A DNA stretch of 64,000 bases from an uncultured bacterium. GTDB taxonomy: Bacteria; Verrucomicrobiota; Verrucomicrobiia; CAIQCK01. The stretch covers positions 1 to 64,000 of the forward strand of contig CAIQCK010000077.1 in assembly GCA_903870275.1 (NCBI GenBank), read 5' to 3'. A program made the position numbers and the translations under genes. Shown in pieces: positions 8,029 to 15,168 of this stretch. Position 1 is the stretch's first letter, and every line of letters starts with the position of its first letter. The notes below the pieces were generated by a model. That model saw nothing but the letters and a program-made list of their open reading frames with translations. It ran no database searches and was not told where the DNA came from.

Positions 8029-8865
8029 ATGAAAGGCATACCGATTCTTCACGTCGAGGCCAACTGCATCGCGCGGGCGTGGGAGCTTTCTCTCATCGAA
8101 CTGCACAAAAACGGATGCAACGTCAAAACCGAATACGACAAGCCGACCGACCCGCCGAGCAAGGACGCGACGATGATCATCGCCGTCAACGAGCCGCTCT
8201 CGGAGCCGATGATCCACATGGATTTCCCCGGCGGCCCCGTCGAGCTTCAGGAATACGTCATGGAGGTGCTCGAAGGCATCAAGGACCATCTCGTGCGCGA
8301 CCCGAACGACCCGAAGGACACGCGCTGGGAATACACCTACCACCAGCGGCTGTTCGGCTACAACGCGCCGGGACTCAAGCCGGTGGACCAGATTGAGACC
8401 GTCTGCCGCAAGCTCGCCAAGACGCCGCACACGCGTCGCGCGCAGGCGGTGACGTGGAAGGTGTGGGAGGACAACGACTGCTACGATCCCGCCTGCCTCC
8501 AAAGCATCTGGTGCCGCATCCTCGAGGAGGAGGCCGACCAGCCCGTGCTGAGCATGAACGTCCGCTTCCGCTCCAACGACGCCTACAAGGCCGCGTTCAT
8601 GAACATCTTCGCGCTCGTGCAGTTGCAGAAGAAAATCGCCGCGCGCGTCTCCGAACTGTCCGGCCGCGAGGTGGCCGTGGGCCGCTACTGCCACATGGCC
8701 GACAGCTACCACATCTACGGCTCCTACTTCCGCGAGTTCGAGGGCCGCTTCCTCGGCGCGCTCCAGAAACGCGAGTTTGAGCAGCGCACCCTGCGCTACG
8801 ACGACGTGAAGGACATGATGGAAGAAGCGCGCCCCATGCTGCTGGAGAAGGCGAAGAATATGTGA
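8029..8865 (+). CDS. thymidylate synthase-like protein, archaeal type
   Basis: The 278-residue protein contains the ordered signature of the thymidylate synthase/dCMP hydroxymethylase fold: RRAQAVTW, then the presumed catalytic cysteine in DPACLQSIWC, FRSNDAYKAAFMNIFAL (phosphate and folate side), and HMADSYHIYGSYF where bacterial ThyA has D-x-H-x-Y. The spacing and the PxCLQ context resemble the methanogen-type enzyme rather than E. coli ThyA. It would convert dUMP to dTMP, although a hydroxymethylase activity cannot be excluded. The ATG at 8029 is chosen over an upstream TTG at 7957, which would add 24 poor residues. Confidence 0.72.
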   Translation: MKGIPILHVEANCIARAWELSLIELHKNGCNVKTEYDKPTDPPSKDATMIIAVNEPLSEPMIHMDFPGGPVELQEYVMEVLEGIKDHLVRDPNDPKDTRWEYTYHQRLFGYNAPGLKPVDQIETVCRKLAKTPHTRRAQAVTWKVWEDNDCYDPACLQSIWCRILEEEADQPVLSMNVRFRSNDAYKAAFMNIFALVQLQKKIAARVSELSGREVAVGRYCHMADSYHIYGSYFREFEGRFLGALQKREFEQRTLRYDDVKDMMEEARPMLLEKAKNM

Positions 8866-8922
8866 CGATTTTTCGGTAGCGGCAAATAGTGCAGCCGCAA
8901 ACTTCAGCGGGCTGTGTTAATC

Positions 8923-9303
8923 ATGAGTTTCGAAATAATACTTGTAGCCGCTTGTGGTTTTTGTCAGGGGTTCTTGGGATTTCCGACAATTATGTTCGCT
9001 CCGAAGCTTGCGCTGCTTGTGGCAGACATTTGGGCAATTGATTGGAAGGAAAGACGGATATCTAATTCATTTTGCCTGCTCGTAATACTCTTATTTGCCG
9101 CCTTGGCCCATGGAGCGGTTGCAACAGCAACAATGGAACTTGCCAAAAACCATCATACATCAATACCACCGGGCAAAATTTGGGCTTTGTTTATACCTAT
9201 CGGCGTAATTAGTTATTGCTTGGTGCCCGGTATCGAATGGCGTATTCGCAAGTTTTTTAAGAAGAGTTCGAGCCAAAAAACGGACGATAAAGAACAGAAA
9301 TAA
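8923..9303 (+). CDS. hypothetical small membrane protein
   Basis: The product is about 126 residues with three hydrophobic segments: an N-terminal one (MSFEIILVAACGFCQGFLG), one around LLVILLFAALAHGAV, and one around IWALFIPIGVISYCLVPG. It ends in a basic, Ser/Lys-rich tail (RKFFKKSSSQKTDDKEQK). No family is recognised. The gene is visibly AT-richer than its neighbours, which suggests recent arrival or weak selection. The ATG at 8923 is preferred over the GTG at 8914. It follows the thymidylate synthase gene on the same strand by 57 bp. Confidence 0.55.
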   Translation: MSFEIILVAACGFCQGFLGFPTIMFAPKLALLVADIWAIDWKERRISNSFCLLVILLFAALAHGAVATATMELAKNHHTSIPPGKIWALFIPIGVISYCLVPGIEWRIRKFFKKSSSQKTDDKEQK

Positions 9304-9369
9304 AACTCCGCTATGGCGGCCGCCATCGCCGGCATCGGCGGGTCGTCCGGTGGTGTCATCGAACCCTCT

Positions 9370-9600
9370 CATTTGGGTTCGTTCGGTTCCGATCCCCCGT
9401 CAACCATTGCTATATCGTTTTCAAATAACCTGCGAGTTTGCAGCTTATTGCAGCCGAATCGCGTTTTTCTCTATTTGGGTTCGTTTCGCAAAAAAGTGTA
9501 TTCTCACCGGACCTCCAGGCGGACCGGAATGTTCGTATTTCTGCGGAAAAACGATGTTTTCCGGTTCTGAATGCGGCCATCATTTGGGTTCGTTTTGCAC
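9370..9600. repeat. three dispersed copies of a TTTGGGTTCGTT motif
   Basis: The core ATTTGGGTTCGTT occurs at about 9371, 9473 and 9582, about 102 and 109 bp apart; the last two are longer matches (TTTGGGTTCGTTTCGC and TTTGGGTTCGTTTTGC). On the minus strand each would be read as part of an NEPK or CETNP phrase, a pattern that recurs in noncoding DNA of this group of bacteria as far as I recall. Confidence 0.45.
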
Positions 9601-9959
9601 GGCTTTTCGCGCCGGCAGAACCGTTTCCCGCAACAGGACTTGGGCGAAAAAACACGCGGACAGGTTGCAAGAAGCACTGAAAGTCTGTAGCCGCCGACGT
9701 GAGGAGGCGGAATCGTTCATCCAGCGCGGCCATTCGTGCTGCCACAAACCTTCCGATGCAGCCGGGCAACGAGGTGGACGACCTCCGGGCGCGATAGCCG
9801 TTGAGAAGCGAAAGCATGAAGCTTGAGCCAAGCGTCTCGCTTTTCAAGCGCTCATCTTTCCCTGGCCTGTAGCCATCGCGCCCGGAGGTCGCGATCCACC
9901 TTGCCGCTCCAGTCATCGCGCAATTGCAATCCACAACGGGTTTCATACAGTCGGATTCA

Positions 9960-10003
9960 CCGGTTCGGGTCGGATTGGGTCGGATTCAGTCGGATCGAAC
10001 CGG
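9960..10003. repeat. inverted repeat enclosing CGGATT iterations
   Basis: CCGGTTCG at 9960-9967 and CGAACCGG at 9996-10003 are perfect complements. Between them GTCGGATT-type words repeat about every 10 bp, and one more GTCGGATT lies just before the left arm. The structure could form a hairpin or serve as iterated binding sites; no protein partner can be named. Confidence 0.4.
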
Positions 10004-10127
10004 ATTGATTGCGCAGTTTCGCGCACCGCTTCGTCGCCTTCCGACTTCTGACTTCTCCTTTCCGTCCTCTCTCTTCAACCATCTGCTATCTCCCAGCTCC
10101 CATCTGCCTGCTGTCCTCCGTCCTTCC

Positions 10128-10225
10128 GACTTCCGACTTCTGACTTCCGACTTCCGACTTCTGACTTCTGACTTCCGACTTCTGACTTCTGACTTCTGAC
10201 TTCTGACTTCTGACTTCTGACTTCT
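10128..10225. repeat. 14-copy heptamer tandem array (GACTTCT/C)
   Basis: Fourteen consecutive 7-bp units GACTTCY run without interruption; the first copies mix C and T at the last position while the last seven are all GACTTCT, suggesting recent expansion at the right end. A short two-copy outlier lies near 10040-10055. Being 7 bp long, the unit shifts frame and is unlikely to be coding. Confidence 0.75.
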
Positions 10226-10371
10226 GTTTCCGCCTTTCATCGTCGGGCGCAAAGTATAGATATTTTCTCTATCATGTCAAGTGAAATTTACTTCCATTTC
10301 CGCGGCTCGTCACCCCCGCCAACAGCGCGGCTTCTCTGTTACCGTATTCCACGCGCCGGCGCTCGCTCGTG

Positions 10372-10405
10372 ATGGGGCCAACTCCTAGGGGCGTGTTGGC
10401 CCCAT
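10372..10405. terminator. strong perfect hairpin
   Basis: ATGGGGCCAAC (10372-10382) and GTTGGCCCCAT (10395-10405) are perfect complements with a 12-nt loop. No U-tract follows on either strand, so this may be a repeat-type hairpin or a Rho-independent site of poor quality. It lies about 125 bp before the ABC permease gene. Confidence 0.35.
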
Positions 10406-10531
10406 GAACGCATCACTGTGCGGGGCCGTCCCGCCGAGGTGAACCAAAGATTTGTGCGTTGACGGGCCGGCGCTTCGGCCTACGATGTGCGGCGTGTTCG
10501 TATTCGGCGCAAGGAACGGTCGAGGATTGGC

Positions 10532-11806
10532 ATGAAGATCGTGTGGTTGATCCTGAAAGAAATCCGCTATAGGTGGCTGGCCTTCCTGTTGGCGATGGTT
10601 TCCGTGGCGGTCGCCATCGCCGGCGTTGGCGGCGTGCTGACGGCGCTGGCCTGCTATGACGCGCGCACGGAGCAACTGGCCCAGCAGCGCCAGAAGGACA
10701 TGGAGGGCGCGATGAGCCGGTTGCAGGAGGATTTCCGCAAGCTCACGTTGAAGATGGGATTCACCACCGTGCTCGTGAGCGCGCAGGAGAACATGGCGGA
10801 GATGTTTGCCCGCGGCTACGCGGCCACGTCCATGCCGGAGGAATACGGCGACCGCCTGGCCCGGCGCAAACCGACGACCCTCAACCACGTGTTGCCCACC
10901 TTGCAGCATCACATGGAGTGGCCGGAACAGGGAAACATCCCGGTGAAGTTAATCGGCGTGAAGGGCGAGGTGTATGTCCAAAGCAAAAACCAGGTCCCGC
11001 TGCTGCAAGCGGTGCCGGAAGGCGGGGCGGTGATCGGACAGCAGTTGCAGAAACAGTTCGGACTGAAGGCGGGCGATGCGATTGTGTTCCACGGCCACAA
11101 GCTGACCGTTGCCGGCGTGCGGACGCGGGAAGGCGGGCCGGACGATGTGGGGCTTTGGGTGACGCTGCCGCTGGCGCAGGCGGTTTTGAACATGCCGGGC
11201 CAGATCAATGAAATCCTGGCGGTGGAGTGCATGTGCCCGGGCGACCGGGTGGCGGTGATCCTGAAGGAGATACGCGCCGTCCTGCCGGACGTGCAGGTTT
11301 TTGAATTCACCAAAGTGGCCGGCGCGCGATCCGAAGCGCGGCAGCGGGTGGTGGAGGTGGCGGCGGCGGCGGCGAAAGCGGAGCGGGAAAGCCGCGACGC
11401 CGGCAGGCGCGAGAAGGAACTTCTGGCGCGCGTGGTGGCGCCACTGATGGTCGGCGGCGCGCTGGTCTGGGTCGGGTTTCTGATGTGGACCAATGTGCGC
11501 GACCGCCGGGCGGAGATCGGAATCTTCGGCGCGCTGGGTCTCCGCTCCTCGCAGGTCGCCTGGCTGTTTCTCGGCAAAGCGGTGGTCATCGGCCTGGCCG
11601 GCGCGGCGATCGGATACCCGCTCGGCATCCATTGGGGCCGACAATGGGCCGGAGAAAGCGCGGGACAGTTGAGCGTCTCGCTGGCCGGTGTGCCGATGGG
11701 AGCGGCGTTGTTCGTGGGCGGACTGGCGCTGGTGCTGGCGGCCACCGCCGTGCCGGCGCTCCTGGCCGCGCGGCAGGACCCGGCCGACATGTTGCGGGAG
11801 GAGTGA
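10532..11806 (+). CDS. ABC transporter permease, FtsX/MacB family
   Basis: The 424-residue protein has an N-terminal membrane segment (residues about 15-40), a large periplasmic domain with a helical start and the QVPLLQAVPEGGAVIG and HKLTVAGV pieces typical of MacB-like domains, and three C-terminal membrane segments with the FtsX signature DRRAEIGIFGALGLRSSQV. The ATG at 10532 is preferred since the upstream start at 10487 adds only a basic leader. The cognate ATPase gene follows 8 bp downstream. Such transporters move lipoproteins or export hydrophobic or peptide substrates without crossing the substrate through the membrane. Confidence 0.85.
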   Translation: MKIVWLILKEIRYRWLAFLLAMVSVAVAIAGVGGVLTALACYDARTEQLAQQRQKDMEGAMSRLQEDFRKLTLKMGFTTVLVSAQENMAEMFARGYAATSMPEEYGDRLARRKPTTLNHVLPTLQHHMEWPEQGNIPVKLIGVKGEVYVQSKNQVPLLQAVPEGGAVIGQQLQKQFGLKAGDAIVFHGHKLTVAGVRTREGGPDDVGLWVTLPLAQAVLNMPGQINEILAVECMCPGDRVAVILKEIRAVLPDVQVFEFTKVAGARSEARQRVVEVAAAAAKAERESRDAGRREKELLARVVAPLMVGGALVWVGFLMWTNVRDRRAEIGIFGALGLRSSQVAWLFLGKAVVIGLAGAAIGYPLGIHWGRQWAGESAGQLSVSLAGVPMGAALFVGGLALVLAATAVPALLAARQDPADMLREE

Positions 11807-11814
11807 ACGGTTTC

Positions 11815-12483
11815 ATGCTGCGCATCGAACAAATCAGCAAGACGTTTCATGGCGCGAGCGGCCCGGTCCACGCGGTGGCGGGCGTGTCCGTCGAGTTGCA
11901 GCCCGGCGAATGCGTCGCCATCCACGGCCCCAGCGGTTGCGGAAAATCCACGCTGCTGCTGATGGCCGGGGGATTGCTGACACCCGATGCCGGCCGCGTC
12001 ATGGTGGACGGGACCGATCTCTACCGGATGAGTGACAACGAACGCGCCGCGTTCCGGGCGCGGCACATCGGGTTTGTGTTCCAGCGGTTTCATCTCGTGC
12101 CGTATCTGAACGTGCTGGATAACGTGCTGGCGGCGACCGTGGCGCAGGAGATCCCTCGCGCACGGGAATGCGCCCTGGAATTGGTGGAACGATTTGGCCT
12201 GACGCCGCGCGCCCGGCACTATCCCTCGCAGTTGAGCACCGGCGAGCGGCAACGAGTCGCGCTGGCCCGCGCCCTGTTGGTCCAACCCAAACTGATTCTG
12301 GCGGACGAGCCGACCGGCAATCTCGATCCGGAGAGCGGCGCGCGCGTGCTGACGGCGCTGGCGGAGGCCGCGAAGGCGGGCGTCGCGGTAGTACTGGTGA
12401 CGCACGATGCGGAAGCGGCGAAATTTGCCAGCCGCACCGTCCGGATGCGTCAGGGACAGTTGAGCGATGGGGTCACCGCGTGA
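11815..12483 (+). CDS. ABC transporter ATP-binding protein, LolD/MacB type
   Basis: The 222-residue protein has Walker A GPSGCGKST, the Q-loop FVFQRFHLVPYL, signature LSTGERQRVALARALL, Walker [13 protein letters not shown] and the switch His in LVTHD. It begins at the ATG at 11815, just after the permease stop, although the frame is open further upstream inside the permease gene. Together the pair forms a two-gene transporter; no outer-membrane partner or adaptor is adjacent. Its stop codon directly touches an inverted-repeat element. Confidence 0.9.
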   Translation: MLRIEQISKTFHGASGPVHAVAGVSVELQPGECVAIHGPSGCGKSTLLLMAGGLLTPDAGRVMVDGTDLYRMSDNERAAFRARHIGFVFQRFHLVPYLNVLDNVLAATVAQEIPRARECALELVERFGLTPRARHYPSQLSTGERQRVALARALLVQPKLILADEPTGNLDPESGARVLTALAEAAKAGVAVVLVTHDAEAAKFASRTVRMRQGQLSDGVTA

Positions 12484-12625
12484 GGGCGTGTTGCCCAAAT
12501 CGTTCTAGCCGCGGAGCGGCGTCAGATAGTAGCCCACGGCGCGAGCCGTGGGTCTCGTGACGCAATAAGAAAGCCCCGGCAGGGGCGAAAGAAATCAATC
12601 AACAAAGCGTTTGGGCAACACGCCC
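12484..12625. mobile_element. MITE/REP-like element with 16-bp terminal inverted repeats
   Basis: GGGCGTGTTGCCCAAA at 12484-12499 and its exact reverse complement at 12610-12625 enclose 110 bp. Inside are two further perfect hairpins: CCCACGGC/GCCGTGGG (12533-12552, loop GCGA) and GCCCC/GGGGC (12573-12586). There is no coding capacity. The left end starts one base after the ABC ATPase stop. The architecture suggests a nonautonomous element moved by a transposase elsewhere, or a REP-type palindrome cluster. Confidence 0.6.
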
Positions 12626-12716
12626 CTGACACTCGACGCAAGGCACTGGCAAAAAAGCTCGCGAGACTGAAACAACAATTCTCAAGAACCGGGAGTTGAC
12701 CCCATTTCCGAAGCGG

Positions 12717-13598
12717 TTATTTCTCCGATAACATCTCGACCAGCATCGTGTCCTCACGGACCTGGTCGATCGTGTTCTTACGGACCTGGTCGGCGTTGTG
12801 TTTCGAGAAGACACCGACACAGAGGCCGTCCTTCGGTTTCAGCTTCGGGATGACGTAATTGAACGCCTCCTCCGGCGCCAATCGTCCCGCAGCGAGCACC
12901 TTGAAGGCAATGACCGGTTTTTCGATTTGTGCGATCGTCTTCAACGCAGCCTCGCGCCGCTCCGGCGAATAATCTTCCGGCATGTACAGGCATTGACAGT
13001 AGAAATCCGTCGGGATGCCGCGTCGTTCTGCTTCGAGGTGCGTGGTCGGAGAATGCGACGCCATCCCGGCTGGCACACCGAGCGATTTGATGTGCTCGAT
13101 CCAATCCTTCACCACGTCCCACTTGCCGGCGCGGACTTGCCGGTCAATCGCGTCGCCCGGCACCGAGATCGCGGCGGCGCCTTTCCGCACCGACTCGGTC
13201 ATGTTCGCCTTCATCCTGTCGGGGCTGACGACATTCTGCACGATCCAAGTCGGCAGCTTCCCGCCCTTGGCCTTATACTCCGTCCACAAATCCACCATCG
13301 GCGGATCGCCCGGCATCCAGATGGCGGTCACGCCGTTGGCGAACGCCTCATCCAGCACCTCCATCACTTTTTCCCTCGTGAAGAACGCCGTCATCTCGTC
13401 GCTTTCCTTCTTCGAGGCGTGGGCGACCCCGAAGAACGGGTTGCTTCCAAGCAACATCCTGCCAACCTTCAATTTACCAAGCGAGATCATGGGCATCGCC
13501 GGTGATTTCGCCGCGACGGCAATGCGCGGCAATGAAAGGGAGGCAGTCAAGGCAGCAGCTTGTGCGAGAAACGTTCGACGAGAGAACGTGTGCCTCAT
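12717..13598 (-). CDS. Tat-exported protein of unknown function, probable TIM-barrel
   Basis: Starting at the ATG complementary to 13596-13598 the product has 293 residues and a twin-arginine signal (SRRTFLAQAAALTASLSLP). The mature part (KLKVGRMLLGSNPFFGV, then alternating predicted strand and helix segments such as GVTAIWMPGD, WIVQNVV, KPVIAFKVLA) looks like an alpha/beta barrel, but no catalytic signature is recognised. Tat export suggests folding or a cofactor before export. The last residues contain a short internal echo, QVRKNT/QVREDT. Relatives appear in Planctomycetes and Verrucomicrobia annotated only as hypothetical, as far as I recall. Confidence 0.7.
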   Translation of the reverse strand: MRHTFSRRTFLAQAAALTASLSLPRIAVAAKSPAMPMISLGKLKVGRMLLGSNPFFGVAHASKKESDEMTAFFTREKVMEVLDEAFANGVTAIWMPGDPPMVDLWTEYKAKGGKLPTWIVQNVVSPDRMKANMTESVRKGAAAISVPGDAIDRQVRAGKWDVVKDWIEHIKSLGVPAGMASHSPTTHLEAERRGIPTDFYCQCLYMPEDYSPERREAALKTIAQIEKPVIAFKVLAAGRLAPEEAFNYVIPKLKPKDGLCVGVFSKHNADQVRKNTIDQVREDTMLVEMLSEK

Positions 13599-13687
13599 GC
13601 GGTCATCAAGCCACAGCGCCCCATCCCGGTCAAGCCATTGCTGGGCGAGTCGTCGGGTCAACTTCTGACAATTGACAAACCTCGGTT

Positions 13688-14125
13688 TCAGCCCGCGAGG
13701 TCCTTGCCGGTGGAGGTGACGGTGAGCTTGCCGTGCTTGACGCCTTTGGCGGCGATGAGCTGGTCGGCGATGGATTTGATGGCGGCGGCCTTGCCGCGGA
13801 CCAGCAGCACCTCCATGCAGTTGTCGTGGTCGAGATGCGCGTGGACGGTGGAGATGATGACGTTCTCGTGATCGTGCTGGATGTCCGTCAGCAACGCCTG
13901 AAGGTGGCGCTTGTGGTGGTCGTAGAGGAGCGTGATCGTGCCGGCGATCTCCTGGTCGCCGCGTTGCTGCTGGTGCTCGACAAGCTGGGCGCGGACCATG
14001 TCGGCAATGGCGAGCGACCGGTTGGTGTAGCCCTTCTCGCGCGTCATCGCGTCGAGGTTGCGGAGGAGCTGCTTGTTCAGCGAAACACTGAAACGGCTGA
14101 CGCCGTTATGGTGGGATCGTTTCAT
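13688..14125 (-). CDS. nikR: nickel-responsive transcriptional regulator NikR
   Basis: The 145-residue protein has an N-terminal ribbon-helix-helix (GVSRFSVSLNKQLLRNLD) and a C-terminal ACT-like nickel domain. The nickel ligands of the family are present in order: a His in DHHKRH, the HAHLDHDNCMEV segment with His, His and Cys. It starts at the ATG complementary to 14123-14125; the longer open frame upstream translates noncoding sequence. NikR represses nickel uptake genes when nickel is bound. No nickel transporter or nickel enzyme gene is in the window, and a strong candidate NikR box lies immediately upstream, implying autoregulation. Confidence 0.93.
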   Translation of the reverse strand: MKRSHHNGVSRFSVSLNKQLLRNLDAMTREKGYTNRSLAIADMVRAQLVEHQQQRGDQEIAGTITLLYDHHKRHLQALLTDIQHDHENVIISTVHAHLDHDNCMEVLLVRGKAAAIKSIADQLIAAKGVKHGKLTVTSTGKDLAG

Positions 14126-14126
14126 G

Positions 14127-14154
14127 GTGTTACGGTTGAAGGAGAGCGTAATAC
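14127..14154. promoter_or_regulatory. candidate NikR operator
   Basis: GTGTTAC (14127-14133), a 14-bp spacer, and GTAATAC (14148-14154) form an inverted repeat with one mismatch. This fits the GTGTTAC-N14-GTAACAC type of NikR box described for deltaproteobacteria. It begins one base upstream of the nikR start codon, so bound NikR would cover its own translation start region or promoter. Confidence 0.6.
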
Positions 14155-14301
14155 AAAGCTGCGGCGGGTCAAGCGCGGTTCGCACAGGCGGTGCGGAAGG
14201 AGATGGCAGATGGGAGTCGGGAGATGGGCTGCTGCAAAAACGCCGCAACCGCGCAACGCATTCCTGGGAGAGTTCTGGTTTCGAATCCGCCTGTTGGTGT
14301 C

Positions 14302-14324
14302 CCGCCTTTAGGCGGTCTTTTTTT
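14302..14324 (+). terminator. terminator-like hairpin in the leader of the carbonic anhydrase gene
   Basis: CCGCC (14302-14306), loop TTTA, GGCGG (14311-14315) is followed by TCTTTTTTT on the plus strand, a short but textbook intrinsic-terminator layout. No plus-strand gene ends here; the next plus gene starts at 14443. A second small hairpin, CCGGCT/AGCCGG at 14333-14346, follows. It may be a transcription attenuator or a dispersed palindromic repeat. Confidence 0.4.
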
Positions 14325-14442
14325 GAACCAGACCGGCTGAAGCCGGGGGACGCCAACGTCGGCGAAGAGATGGTTTTCAAATGAGGACACTACTCATTCT
14401 GGACAAATGAGGCAGCGTGTTCCAAATTGCAACGGAGTCGCC

Positions 14443-15165
14443 ATGAACACGCACCAACCGCACATGAAACACATCTCCCATCTCCTGACGGCCGCCATCG
14501 TTGCTCTTCTGCTGTGCCTCCCGCTCGGTGTCACAGCCGCGGAGGGCGGGCACGCCGACGCCGCGCCGCAAGTCGCCCCCGCCGAAGCTCTCGCGCGTCT
14601 CCAGGCCGGCAACCAGCGGTTTGTCGCCAGCGAGCTTCTGCATCCGCACCAGACGGCCCATCGGCGGACGGAACTGGCAAATAGCCAGCACCCTTTCGCC
14701 ATCGTGCTCGGCTGCGCCGACTCGCGAACGTCGCCGGAGGTGGTTTTCGATCAAGGCTTGGGTGACATCTTTGTCGTCCGCGTCGCGGGCAACGTGCTCA
14801 ATGACGAAACGGTGGGGAGCATCGAATACGCGGTCGAGCATCTTGGGGCGCGGCTCATCGTCGTGCTCGGCCACCAGCGTTGCGGCGCGGTCAAGGCCGC
14901 CCGGGAGACCCTCGCCGCCAAGGCCGAGGCGCCGGGACATGTCCAGTCGCTGGTCAAGGCCCTCCAGCCCGCCGTGGAAGCGACCGGCGGCGCGGATGTT
15001 GAAGCCACCGCCAAGGCCAACGTCCTGAACGTGGTCCATGCGCTGCGGGATTCCGCGCCCATTCTCAAGCAGATGGTCGCCACAGGTGCGGTCTCCGTGG
15101 TTGGCGCGCACTACAACCTCGACACCGGCGCGGTGGAGTTCTTCAAGGACGCACCCGCGAAATAA
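14443..15165 (+). CDS. exported beta-class carbonic anhydrase
   Basis: The mature region shows beta-carbonic anhydrase zinc and active-site motifs: GCADSRTSPE (C-x-D-x-R) and LGHQRCGAV (H-x-x-C), plus IEYAVEHL between them. It interconverts CO2 and bicarbonate. Unlike most beta-type enzymes it has a signal peptide (hydrophobic LLTAAIVALLLCLPLGVTAA), so it should act in the periplasm. The ATG at 14443 is chosen; 14464 is a possible alternative and gives a more compact signal. It is divergent from nikR with a 317-bp spacer holding the NikR box and a terminator-like hairpin. Confidence 0.9.
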   Translation: MNTHQPHMKHISHLLTAAIVALLLCLPLGVTAAEGGHADAAPQVAPAEALARLQAGNQRFVASELLHPHQTAHRRTELANSQHPFAIVLGCADSRTSPEVVFDQGLGDIFVVRVAGNVLNDETVGSIEYAVEHLGARLIVVLGHQRCGAVKAARETLAAKAEAPGHVQSLVKALQPAVEATGGADVEATAKANVLNVVHALRDSAPILKQMVATGAVSVVGAHYNLDTGAVEFFKDAPAK

Positions 15166-15168
15166 CCC

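Larger units (their letters stand above)
9304..10531. other. gene-poor, repeat-rich interval
   Basis: About 1.2 kb without a believable gene. The open frames here translate into low-complexity or repeat-derived peptides (for example SDFRLLTSDFRLL). It holds three spaced copies of a TTTGGGTTCGTT motif, an inverted repeat around CGGATT iterations, a 14-copy heptamer array and a strong hairpin; these are listed separately. The interval separates an AT-rich orphan gene from an ABC transporter and looks like a site of repeated insertion. Confidence 0.6.

Noticed and set aside
9924-10252. Open frames over the heptamer array
   Set aside because: The peptides are pure repeats (TSDFRLL) produced by a 7-bp unit; no start signal or conservation is expected.
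14270-14295. GGTTTCGAATCC resembling a tRNA T-loop
   Set aside because: No acceptor, D or anticodon arms can be formed around it.
14126-14380. Upstream extension of nikR by 85 residues
   Set aside because: It translates repeat-like noncoding DNA; NikR proteins start near the ribbon-helix-helix, at 14125.
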